From: Pauljensenia sp018375675
GTDB lineage: Bacteria > Actinomycetota > Actinomycetes > Actinomycetales > Actinomycetaceae
Reading direction: 5' to 3'
DNA: 64,000 nucleotides
NCBI GenBank assembly: GCA_041432705.1
Contig: JAPWAE010000002.1
Coordinates: 186,001-250,000, forward strand
Position numbers and translations under genes: made by a program. The first letter of the stretch is position 1. Each line of letters begins with the position of its first letter. Below, piece by piece: positions 51,208-59,319 of the stretch. The notes beneath the pieces are model-generated. The model was not told where the DNA came from. It did not search any database and was given only the letters and a program-made list of their open reading frames with translations.

Positions 51208-53763
51208 ATGTCCACCGACTCCGTGACGACCACTCCCGCGGTCGCCCCTTCTTCTCCTGAGGCCACCCCGGCCTCGACCCCCGCTCCCCAGGTCGGCGAA
51301 GGCACCCGCGCCCACGCCGCCGACATGCTCCGACGCCTCATCGTTTCCGCGCCACTGGGCATCCTCGCGGCGATTCTGTCGATGGTGCCCGCCTGGCAGT
51401 TCACGGGGTGGCAGTGGGTCGTCGCGGCGATCACGATCCCGGTCGTCACGTGGGGCGCGTGGCCCTTCCACCGGGCGGCCTTCGCGGCGGGTCGCCACGG
51501 GTCGACGACGATGGACACGCTGGTCTCGCTCGGCGTTATCGCCTCGACGCTGTGGAGCTGGTGGGCGCTGCTGTGGGGCGGTGCGGGGATGCTCGGCATG
51601 CGCATGCAGATGAGCCTGATCCCGCGCGCGGCGCACGCCGGCCACGCGGAGATCTACTTCGAGGTCGCGTCCACGATCGTCGTGTTCCTGCTGACGGGAC
51701 GCTACCTGGAGGCGCGCGCACGCTACCGCGCGGGCGACGCACTGCGTTCGCTGCTGAGCATGGGTGCGAAGGAGGCGACGCTCGTGAGCGTCGACCCCGC
51801 GACCGGCGAGCGCTCCGAGAGCGTCGTGCCCGCCTCGTCCCTGCAGGTCGGCGACCTGTTCACGGTGCGCCCGGGCGAGAAGGTGGCAACCGACGGCATC
51901 ATCGTCGAGGGTTCCTCCGCCCTGGACACCTCGCTCCTGACGGGCGAGTCCGTGCCCGTGGACGCCGCCCCCGGCGACGCGGTGACGGGTGCGACCGTCA
52001 ATACGTGGGGGGCCCTGCTGGTGCGCGCCACGCGCGTCGGCTCGGACACGACGCTCGCGCAGATGGGGCGCATGGTCGCCGAGGCCCAGGCCGGAAAGGC
52101 ACCCGTCCAGCGACTCGCTGACCAGATCTCCGGCGTGTTCGTGCCGATCGTCATCGTCGTTTCCCTGCTGACGCTCGGGGGCTGGCTGCTCGCGGGCGGC
52201 GGCGTGCAGGCCGCGTTCACGGCTGCCGTCGCCGTTCTGGTCGTAGCGTGCCCGTGCGCGCTCGGTCTGGCCACGCCCACCGCGATCCTCGTCGGGTCGG
52301 GGCGCGCCTCGCAGCTGGGCATCCTCATCAAGAACGCGGAAATCCTCGAGCAGACGCGCTCGATCGACACGATGCTCCTGGACAAGACGGGCACGGTCAC
52401 CACGGGCGTCATGTCCCTCGAGTCGGTCGCGGTCGCGCCCGGCGCAGGCGAGGCCTCGGCCCTGTCCCTGGCCGCCTCCGTTGAGTCCCTCTCCGAGCAC
52501 CCCGTCGCCCGCGCCATCACGTTGGGTGCCGCAGACCGCGGCCTGTCGCTCGTCCCCGTGACGGCATTCGCGAACCAGCCCGGGCTCGGCGTCGTCGGCA
52601 TCACCGCGCAGGGCGGCGTGCTGGTCGGCCGCCCGTCGTGGCTGGCTTCCCTGGGCATCGACGTGCCCACTTCCCTCCTCGATGCCGTGCGCGAGGCCGA
52701 GGCCTCGGGCGCCTCCGCCGTTGTCGCGGCCCTCGCGCCGCAGCTCGGCCAAGTGGCGACCGCCGAAGCCGTCACCCCCATGCCGGAGGCCCACACGCAC
52801 GTCGTCCTGCCCGGCCCCGACGCCAAGCTGCCCCTCGCGACGCTCACCATGAGCGTGGGCGGCATGACCTGCGCATCCTGCGTGCGCCGCGTCGAGCGCA
52901 AGCTCGGCAAGCTCGACGGCGTGAAGGCCGAGGTCAACCTCGCCACCGAATCCGCTCGCATCACGCTCACCGCCCCTCACAGCGACGAGGAGCTCGAGGC
53001 CGTCGTGAGCGCCGCCGGCTACTCCGGCACCGTCACCTCCCGTTCTGAGGCCGCGACCGCCGACGGCGCACCCGCGGCTGGCGGCAGCGCGGGTGGGGAT
53101 ACCGGTACCCCCACCCAGCCGGGCACCACCCCGTCTGCGGGCGAGCGGGAGGGGGCCCAGGCCTCGTCCCTGGTGATCCCCGAGCGCGTCGAGGGCCACG
53201 CGATCGCCGCGCTCGTCGTGCGCGACACGATCAAGGAGTCCTCCGCAGATGCGATCGCCCAGCTGCGCGAGCTCGGCATCGAGCCGATCCTACTGACCGG
53301 CGACAACGAGGCGGCGGCCCGCCACGTCGCGGATCAGGTCGGGATCGAGCGCGTCATCGCGGGAGTCCTGCCCGACGGCAAGCGCAACACTGTCGCCGAT
53401 CTACAAGCAGAGGGCCGCACGGTCGCGATGGTGGGCGACGGCGTGAACGATGCTGCCGCCCTCGCGCAGGCGAGCGCGAAGGGCCTGGGCATCGCGATGG
53501 GCTCGGGCACGGACGTGGCGATCGAGGTTGCGGACATGACGCTCATGAACTCGTCGCTCACCTCGGCGGCAACCGCAATCCGAGTGTCGCGCCGAACGCT
53601 GCGCATCATCAAGGAAAACCTGTTCTGGGCGTTCTTCTACAACGTGCTGATGGTGCCGCTCGCGATCGCTGGGCTCCTCTCCCCCATGCTGGCGAGCGCC
53701 GCGATGGCGTGCTCGTCCGTGTTCGTAGTCCTCAACTCGCTGCGCCTGCGCACAGCCAAGTAG
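51208..53763 (+). CDS. copA: Copper-exporting P1B-type ATPase with internal metal-binding domain
   Basis: An 851-residue P-type ATPase: LTGESVPVD (actuator), CPCALGLATPTA (Cu(I) transport, about 348), DKTGTVTTG (phosphorylated Asp about 392), SEHPVARAI (about 430), TGDNEAAARH (about 695) and GDGVNDAAAL. It exports Cu(I). The heavy-metal-associated domain, normally N-terminal, is at about 545-612 (GGMTCASCVRRVERKLGKL) between the HP motif and TGD, in an insert of roughly 150 residues with a Gly/Thr/Pro-rich linker. The N-terminus has no such domain and goes straight into membrane helices. Confidence 0.93.
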   Translation: MSTDSVTTTPAVAPSSPEATPASTPAPQVGEGTRAHAADMLRRLIVSAPLGILAAILSMVPAWQFTGWQWVVAAITIPVVTWGAWPFHRAAFAAGRHGSTTMDTLVSLGVIASTLWSWWALLWGGAGMLGMRMQMSLIPRAAHAGHAEIYFEVASTIVVFLLTGRYLEARARYRAGDALRSLLSMGAKEATLVSVDPATGERSESVVPASSLQVGDLFTVRPGEKVATDGIIVEGSSALDTSLLTGESVPVDAAPGDAVTGATVNTWGALLVRATRVGSDTTLAQMGRMVAEAQAGKAPVQRLADQISGVFVPIVIVVSLLTLGGWLLAGGGVQAAFTAAVAVLVVACPCALGLATPTAILVGSGRASQLGILIKNAEILEQTRSIDTMLLDKTGTVTTGVMSLESVAVAPGAGEASALSLAASVESLSEHPVARAITLGAADRGLSLVPVTAFANQPGLGVVGITAQGGVLVGRPSWLASLGIDVPTSLLDAVREAEASGASAVVAALAPQLGQVATAEAVTPMPEAHTHVVLPGPDAKLPLATLTMSVGGMTCASCVRRVERKLGKLDGVKAEVNLATESARITLTAPHSDEELEAVVSAAGYSGTVTSRSEAATADGAPAAGGSAGGDTGTPTQPGTTPSAGEREGAQASSLVIPERVEGHAIAALVVRDTIKESSADAIAQLRELGIEPILLTGDNEAAARHVADQVGIERVIAGVLPDGKRNTVADLQAEGRTVAMVGDGVNDAAALAQASAKGLGIAMGSGTDVAIEVADMTLMNSSLTSAATAIRVSRRTLRIIKENLFWAFFYNVLMVPLAIAGLLSPMLASAAMACSSVFVVLNSLRLRTAK

Positions 53764-53779
53764 TCGCACAAACGGCACG

Positions 53780-53815
53780 AGTGCCGCGTGGCCGGACATC
53801 CGGCTGCGCGGCACT
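53780..53815 (+). terminator. Terminator after copA
   Basis: AGTGCCGCG..CCGG pairs with CCGG..GCGCGGCACT around a small loop, 17 bp after the copA stop. Confidence 0.75.
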
Positions 53816-53845
53816 TCTCGTATTACGAGGCGCGTCAAGCGATAC

Positions 53846-53920
53846 GCCCCGTTCTCTCCTCACGGGGAAGGGAGAACGGGGCGCGGGCTGCGCGCGCGAT
53901 CGCGCAAGTATCGCAGTCAC
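53846..53920 (-). pseudogene. Stub of a third tandem subtilisin-like protease, cassette 3
   Basis: From a GTG overlapping the stop of the intact protease (AAGTGAC), about 24 codons (VTAILARSRAQPAPRSPF) match the start of the protease at 55152 (TLARPCAQPAPRSPF) and then end. The same GTGA junction joins the two intact proteases, so the array once held three copies. The 3' end of the stub forms a perfect 11-bp hairpin (GCCCCGTTCTC / GAGAACGGGGC, 53846-53882) that may now act as a terminator for both strands. Confidence 0.7.
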
Positions 53921-55152
53921 TTCCGGTGGTAGCGCGGGCTGGTTCCCAGGTGGACGGTGATTGTCTTGTCGTCCCTCAAGAGGATTCCCTCGTCTGTTCC
54001 ACGATAGACATAGGACGACGGGAATGAGTCCGTCAGCGTGGCCCCTGCGATCCCGTCCATGTAGTCCTGCATCTCCTGGACACTGGGGGAAGAGCCATTG
54101 GGCTTTGGAATAATGGGGTTCTCATCCGGGTACTGCGACGGATCCGTGTTGACCAATGACCCCAGAGCCGCCGCACCATAGCCGGTGTACTTATCCCAGT
54201 TGTGATTGGGGTTCAGGCCCGTCCGAACCAGAAGCTGGAGGATCTGGTTGGTAGTGGCCTCGGGCCACCGCTGACGCGCTAAAGCCAGCATGCCTGCCAC
54301 AAGCGGCGCAGACACAGATGTCCCATTGACCGTTTGCGGTTGGTTTGTCGCAGGGTCGAAAGTGTTGAAGGGCCCGCCAAAAGCAGCTGTGACCACGCCG
54401 TCACCCCAGGAGGAGTAGGACGCGAACGTACCGTCGGCGTTAATCGCGGACACACCAACGACGCCAGAGAACCTGCTCAGGTGCGTCACATTGTCGTCAC
54501 TGGCGCCATTTCCAGCGGAGGCGACGATGATGACACCCTTGCTGATCGCGTTGGCGATCGCCCACTTCAGCTCGGGACTCTCCTCCGAGACGCTTTGCGA
54601 GACGGAAATGATCTGAGCACCGTCCTCAACGGCCTGGTTGATAAGGCTGGCGAAAGTGTTGAGCCGCCCACCATCGGAGCTGCATGTTCCGTTCGACGTC
54701 GTCGATGCCGTCGACGACTGGTAGGTGTACAGAGTCGCGTCGGGTGCCACGCCGGTCTTGGGGGAAACCAAGATGATCGCCATATCGGTGCCATGACGCT
54801 TCCCCTCGGGGGTCGCCTCCACCGTGCATCGACTCTTATCGGTGACGTTGGCCCCCTTGAGCGCGGGGTCACTCGTATCAACCGGACCGCCAATGGCAGC
54901 GATCGTGACGCCCTTACCGGTGTACCCCTTGGCGCGCACGGTATCCAGGGGATAGTAGGAGAAATAATCCTGTGAAGGCACCGCGTCGTCTGCTTGCGTG
55001 GGGGCAGGGGCCAGTGTGAGGATCCCGGCGGCAAGCGCAAGGGCAGAGACGGCGGTGGTCAGGGCACGCGCGGCGCGCCCCGCCCTCCCCTCACGACCGA
55101 AGGGAGAACGGGGCGCGGGCTGCGCGCATGGTCGCGCGAGTGTCATGGTCAC
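53917..55152 (-). CDS. Subtilisin-like protein lacking the catalytic Asp, cassette 3 (second copy)
   Basis: A 411-residue S8-family protein with signal peptide (ALTTAVSALALAAGILTLAPAPTQA). His (KRHGTDMA), oxyanion Asn (ASAGNGA) and Ser (GTSVSAPLVAGM) are kept, but the catalytic Asp site reads AAIGGPVD, so Asp is Gly at residue 88. It ends in HLGTSPRYHRK with no membrane anchor. Its GTG start overlaps the preceding protease stop; an ATG two codons on (55146) is a good alternative. It is either inactive, reacting with another acid, or a decoy or chaperone. Confidence 0.8.
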   Translation of the reverse strand: MTMTLARPCAQPAPRSPFGREGRAGRAARALTTAVSALALAAGILTLAPAPTQADDAVPSQDYFSYYPLDTVRAKGYTGKGVTIAAIGGPVDTSDPALKGANVTDKSRCTVEATPEGKRHGTDMAIILVSPKTGVAPDATLYTYQSSTASTTSNGTCSSDGGRLNTFASLINQAVEDGAQIISVSQSVSEESPELKWAIANAISKGVIIVASAGNGASDDNVTHLSRFSGVVGVSAINADGTFASYSSWGDGVVTAAFGGPFNTFDPATNQPQTVNGTSVSAPLVAGMLALARQRWPEATTNQILQLLVRTGLNPNHNWDKYTGYGAAALGSLVNTDPSQYPDENPIIPKPNGSSPSVQEMQDYMDGIAGATLTDSFPSSYVYRGTDEGILLRDDKTITVHLGTSPRYHRK

Positions 55153-56375
55153 TTCCGGTGGTAGCGGGGGCTCGTTCCCAGGTGGACGCTGAATTCACCG
55201 TAGGGAGCATAAGCAGTGATCTCTTCAGTCCCCCTGTACACGTAGGAGGCAGGGAATACCGAGTCTGAATTTGAGTAAGCAACCCCGTCGGCGTAATCCT
55301 GAACATCTTGTGCGCTAGGTTCGGAACCTCCTGGCTTGCTGATGATCGGATTCTCGTCTGGATACTGTGAGGGATCCGTATGGATCAGATCAGCGAGCGA
55401 AGCAGCACCGTAGCCTGTGTATTGGTCCCACGCATGATTGGGGTTGAGACTGGTGTGAACAAGAGACTGGAGAATCTGGTTGCCAGTGGCGTCGGGCCAT
55501 TTTTGGCGTGTGAGTGCGAGCATGCCGGCCACAATTGGGGCTGCGACAGATGTTCCATTCACCCGCTTTGGCTCCTTCGTCGTGGGGTCGAAGGAGTTGA
55601 AAGGACCGCCGAAAGCGGTAGTTACTACGCCTTCACCCCATGAGGAGTAGGAGGCGAAAGTGCCGTCACTATTAATGGCGGAGACGCCAATAACACCCGA
55701 CCAACGCCCTAAGTGCGTGGCGTTTTCGTTACTGCTGGCGTTACCAGAGGAGGCAACGATGAGGACGCCCTTGCTCAGTGCATGAGCGATCGCCCACTTG
55801 AGCTGAGCACTCCCATCGACAGCACTCTGCGACACGGAAATGATTTGCGCACCATCATCGACGGCCTGGTTGATGAGGTTTCCATACGTATCAAGCTGAC
55901 GCCCATCAGCAGCATCACATGACCCACCAGACTTCGATTCCGCAGTCGCAGCTTGATACGTGTACAGAGTCGCATCAGGGGCCACACCGGTGACGGGGGA
56001 AACCAAAATGATCGCCATGTCAGTGCTATGTCGAGCTTCACTAGGTGATGCTTCGATGGTGCATCGACTCTTGTCCGTGATCGACGCGCCTTTAAGGGCA
56101 GGGTCGCTGGTATCCACCGGACCAGCAATGAGAGCGATGGTCACACCCTTACCCGTGAAGCCCTTCTCACGAGCTGAGTCGAGGTAGTAGTAGGAAAAAT
56201 ATTCCTGCGAAGGCACCGCGTCGTCTGCAAGAGTCGGGGCGGGTACCAGCGTGAGGGCCCCGGCAGCAAGCGCAAGGGCTGAGACAGCGGTGGTCAGGAA
56301 GCGCACGGCGCGTCCCGTCCTCTCCTCATGATTGAAGGGAGAACGGAGCACGGCGTTAGAGAAAAGCTTCACCAT
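55149..56375 (-). CDS. Subtilisin-like protein lacking the catalytic Asp, cassette 3 (first copy)
   Basis: A 408-residue paralogue. Signal peptide ends near APTLADD; the Asp site reads ALIAGPVD (Ala84), the His site is ARHSTDMA (His kept, HGT changed to HST), and Ser is kept in GTSVAAPIVAGM. The C-terminus is HLGTSPRYHRK. The ATG lies in ATGGTGA overlapping the PPE stop, exactly as in cassettes 1 and 2. Loss of Asp in both tandem copies suggests it happened before duplication or is selected. Confidence 0.82.
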   Translation of the reverse strand: MVKLFSNAVLRSPFNHEERTGRAVRFLTTAVSALALAAGALTLVPAPTLADDAVPSQEYFSYYYLDSAREKGFTGKGVTIALIAGPVDTSDPALKGASITDKSRCTIEASPSEARHSTDMAIILVSPVTGVAPDATLYTYQAATAESKSGGSCDAADGRQLDTYGNLINQAVDDGAQIISVSQSAVDGSAQLKWAIAHALSKGVLIVASSGNASSNENATHLGRWSGVIGVSAINSDGTFASYSSWGEGVVTTAFGGPFNSFDPTTKEPKRVNGTSVAAPIVAGMLALTRQKWPDATGNQILQSLVHTSLNPNHAWDQYTGYGAASLADLIHTDPSQYPDENPIISKPGGSEPSAQDVQDYADGVAYSNSDSVFPASYVYRGTEEITAYAPYGEFSVHLGTSPRYHRK

Positions 56376-58012
56376 TGGCGGGGGTCCCATCCGTCGTCCG
56401 TACGCTTCGCCGGCGCGATGTCCTTGTCGGTGCCCGAGGTCTGCGACAGGGGATTCACGTAGCCAGCGGGCAGCTCGTCCTCGTCATCGTCGAACTTGAA
56501 GGCCACGTACCGGTTCTTACGGCCCTTCTTATCCTCCTTGCCCGCGCCAGCACCCGCTCCCGCACCGGCTCCCATGAAGCCGCCGTTCGTCGTGCCGCCC
56601 TTGCCAGCAGCACCAGCAGCTCCGGCCGCACCGCCACCGTTCGCACCCGTGGTGCCCGTGACGCCCGAGGATCCGGCGGCACCGTTCACGCCACCAGCGC
56701 CAGCTGTGCCCGCGGGGGGAGTATAGGAACCGAAGCCCGAACCGGAGTAGGAGCCGACCTTTAGACCGGCTGCCCCCGAAGCACCCAAACCGTTGGTTGA
56801 GCCAGTGACGCCGCGCATGCCTGCGGCGCCCATGCGACCGGCACCGGACAGGCCACTGGCCGAGTTGGACCCGCCCAGACCATTCGTGCCCGCGCCGCCG
56901 AAGCGTCCAAACACGCTGGAGCCACCGAGGGAACTGGACCCACCGAGGCTGCCCGATCCCATGCGGGCTGCGCCGCGCAGTCCGAGCGCGCCGGCACCGA
57001 GGACGCCCACGCCACCGAGGCGGCCTGCTGCGGCGGAGTCGGAGGCCGGGCCGCCGTTGAGGCGCCACAGCGGGTGATCCGCGTCTGCCGGAGGGGCAGG
57101 GGTGTGACCACCGACGACGCCGTTGCGGTAGGTGGTGCCGTTGACGCGCGTGTGCAGCAGGTCCGTGCCCATAAGTTCCTGTGGATCCGTGATCGGATTC
57201 GTGCGTGAGCCGGTCTCACCGTAGGCAGGTTCCTGGGTCGGGACTGCACCCGAAGAAACCACTCGGTTGCGGGCTGCAGCGGCATCGGCCTCACTCCACC
57301 ACGGCTGATCGAAACCGCCAGGGTAGTTACTAGATCCCGAACTGCGGTCAGCAGCTCGGCCATAATCATCGCTCGCAGAGTACCCCCATGAGGTGATGCC
57401 ACCACCACTGGATGACTGCTCATTTTCAAATTCGGTCAAGCTCTTCCGGGCTTCGGGGGTGGCGGGACGCAGGCGCAGCTTCTCACTGACTGCTTTGGTA
57501 CGCGAGTTCAGCATACTGAGGATGCGCGCCGCTGCTGCCTCACGCTGGGCGTTAGCCTGCGCCTCGACTGCTTCAACGTATGCTGCGCCAGTTGTGTAAC
57601 GTCGCCCCATGAATTCCAGGCCGCCACCAGGTTTGCTGTCAGGAACCGAAACAAACCAATCGTCGCGCATCGCCTCAGTCTCAGCATCAATGAGGCTTGG
57701 AGAAAGCTTCTCAGCCTCAGATAGAGCAGTTGCCATAATGTCACGGCCGTTTAAGTAGCTCTGGTAGCCTCGCTCATAGCCAGCCTTGTACTGCGTTATT
57801 CGACGGATAGATGCATCGACCCACTCATCCATCGCATCGCCCGTTACACCGGTGAAACCATGGCTCACCCTATAGGCATTCAAGCTGTCGACAGCCTCAT
57901 CGAAACCCCTCAAAGCTTGCTTGTAATCGGGGTCCCACGCGTTCAAGCCTTCATTGGCGCGAGCTGCCTCCATGAAGGTTTTGAGGCGCTCATAGTTCGG
58001 GGATGCAACCAT
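56369..58012 (-). CDS. PPE-like type VII substrate, cassette 3
   Basis: A 547-residue paralogue of the proteins at 13404 and 16657. It has the helical N-terminal domain (GFTGVTGDAMDEWVDASIRR), the conserved middle (TGSRTNPITDPQELMGTDLLH, NGVVGGHTPAPP), the longest Gly/Ser/Ala-rich linker of the three (about 340-505), and a tail FKFDDDEDELPAGYVNPLSQTSG ending DGWDPRQW. It lacks a signal peptide. The sequence is more diverged than cassettes 1 and 2 are from each other. Confidence 0.72.
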   Translation of the reverse strand: MVASPNYERLKTFMEAARANEGLNAWDPDYKQALRGFDEAVDSLNAYRVSHGFTGVTGDAMDEWVDASIRRITQYKAGYERGYQSYLNGRDIMATALSEAEKLSPSLIDAETEAMRDDWFVSVPDSKPGGGLEFMGRRYTTGAAYVEAVEAQANAQREAAAARILSMLNSRTKAVSEKLRLRPATPEARKSLTEFENEQSSSGGGITSWGYSASDDYGRAADRSSGSSNYPGGFDQPWWSEADAAAARNRVVSSGAVPTQEPAYGETGSRTNPITDPQELMGTDLLHTRVNGTTYRNGVVGGHTPAPPADADHPLWRLNGGPASDSAAAGRLGGVGVLGAGALGLRGAARMGSGSLGGSSSLGGSSVFGRFGGAGTNGLGGSNSASGLSGAGRMGAAGMRGVTGSTNGLGASGAAGLKVGSYSGSGFGSYTPPAGTAGAGGVNGAAGSSGVTGTTGANGGGAAGAAGAAGKGGTTNGGFMGAGAGAGAGAGKEDKKGRKNRYVAFKFDDDEDELPAGYVNPLSQTSGTDKDIAPAKRTDDGWDPRQW

Positions 58013-58045
58013 CAGAAAAATCCCTTCAATAAGCTCTTTGTCGAC

Positions 58046-58576
58046 TCAGATCTTCTTCTGTCCCGGCTGAGTAACGGGACTTCCTCCAGACGTCCCTCCT
58101 GCGGGGCCACCGGAGGCAGAGGGCGGCTTGCTTCCGGGGGCAGTGAAATTACCCTGTTGAAGATCAGCTTCGGTGATGTGAAATCCGAGCTTATGAACCA
58201 GGGCAGTGAGTCGCGTTACATTCTGCTCTCTGATTCTCTGGGCCTGCTGGTCCGCCTGTATCTCCTTGAGAACCAACTCATTCTCGTATTCTGCTCCTGT
58301 AAAACGAGCCATTGCGTCATGCATGTTCTTCTCAAAGTCTTTAAGCATTTCCGTCTCAAGATTGAGAAGCTCCGCAATAGCATCGAACATGTCAGCCGCA
58401 TTGCGCTGCACCGCCGAAGGTCCTTCCTCATGTCCCCAGAACTCCGACGTTTGGGCAGAGCCAAGGGCGGAGGTACGCTTTCGCGAACCCGTGACAGCAT
58501 CCCAACTCTCGATAACCTTTGGAACCGCCGTCTGCTGCTGGTCATCGTCGTATTGAACTCCGGAATGTCCGGTCAT
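58046..58576 (-). CDS. WXG-like secreted helical protein, cassette 3
   Basis: A 176-residue helical protein with the Trp motif EFWGHEEGPSAVQRNAADMFDA and long helices (ELLNLETEMLKDFEKNMHDAMARF), followed by a Gly/Ser/Pro-rich tail ending PGQKKI. The W-x-x-x-E-G/A-P-x-A pattern matches the frameshifted protein at 16161 and more loosely that at 12828. It is the first gene of the third cassette and overlaps nothing; AGGAGCC precedes the ATG. Confidence 0.7.
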   Translation of the reverse strand: MTGHSGVQYDDDQQQTAVPKVIESWDAVTGSRKRTSALGSAQTSEFWGHEEGPSAVQRNAADMFDAIAELLNLETEMLKDFEKNMHDAMARFTGAEYENELVLKEIQADQQAQRIREQNVTRLTALVHKLGFHITEADLQQGNFTAPGSKPPSASGGPAGGTSGGSPVTQPGQKKI

Positions 58577-58632
58577 TGTTGGCTCCTAATTATCGATGGA
58601 ACATGAAAGAGCGCTGCAATGCGCCCGGTTGC

Positions 58633-59175
58633 TTACTTGGCGACCTTGAAGCGGCGGACCAGCGGCTTGTCCGGCTGGTCGGTGCCTTCGATCTTCAGGG
58701 TCCACACGTAGGTCAGGTCAGAGCCCGAGCCCTCCACGTCCACGGTCCAGGACGAGTAGTACTCGCAGTTCTGCTCCACGCACAGGTCGTAGGTGTCATT
58801 GCCCAGTCGCCAGAAGTCGGTGGCCGACATCATCTGGTACACCGTGTCGTTCTTGTTAACCACGGTCTGGCCCTTGGGATCCAGCTTGAACTGTTGGGAG
58901 GAAATCAGGCTGGGCTCCACGCCCACGAGCTGCGCGCCAACCATGTTGTTCAAGGCGACGGCCTTCTCGGCGATCTGCTTCTTCTGCTCGCCCGACGCGG
59001 ACTGCATCTGCTGCACCAGCTGCTGCTTCTGCCCCTGGGGAATGTTGGGCAGCTTGCTGATATCGGTGGACTGAGAGCCACCCCCACCGAAGGGAGAGCA
59101 ACCAGACAGCGCGACGGCAGCGAGCAGCAGGGACGAGGTGGCCGCACATGCGCGACGGGACACGAGAGAGGACAT
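58633..59175 (-). CDS. Lipoprotein of unknown function
   Basis: A 180-residue lipoprotein (SLLLAAVALSGC) with a Gly/Ser spacer, a helical segment (QQLVQQMQSASGEQKKQIAEKAVALN) and a C-terminal domain with two cysteines (YDLCVEQNCEYY) ending LVRRFKVAK. It lies 57 bp upstream of cassette 3 on the same strand and could be transcribed with it. GTAGGAG precedes the ATG. Confidence 0.75.
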   Translation of the reverse strand: MSSLVSRRACAATSSLLLAAVALSGCSPFGGGGSQSTDISKLPNIPQGQKQQLVQQMQSASGEQKKQIAEKAVALNNMVGAQLVGVEPSLISSQQFKLDPKGQTVVNKNDTVYQMMSATDFWRLGNDTYDLCVEQNCEYYSSWTVDVEGSGSDLTYVWTLKIEGTDQPDKPLVRRFKVAK

Positions 59176-59319
59176 ATTTTTCTCCTACTTTCAGATGAAG
59201 CAATCATATGCGAGGAAGAGGACGCCGTGGCGCTATGCACACTCGACGCTCACTCAGCGCAATAAAGCTGTTATTCGCCTAGCTAACCCAGCCGCATTGA
59301 GCGTGCAACGCCTGTCGTA

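Noticed and set aside
53732..53920. 62-codon ORF after the cassette 3 proteases as a real small gene
   Set aside because: Only its first 24 codons match a protease start; the rest reads through two hairpins.
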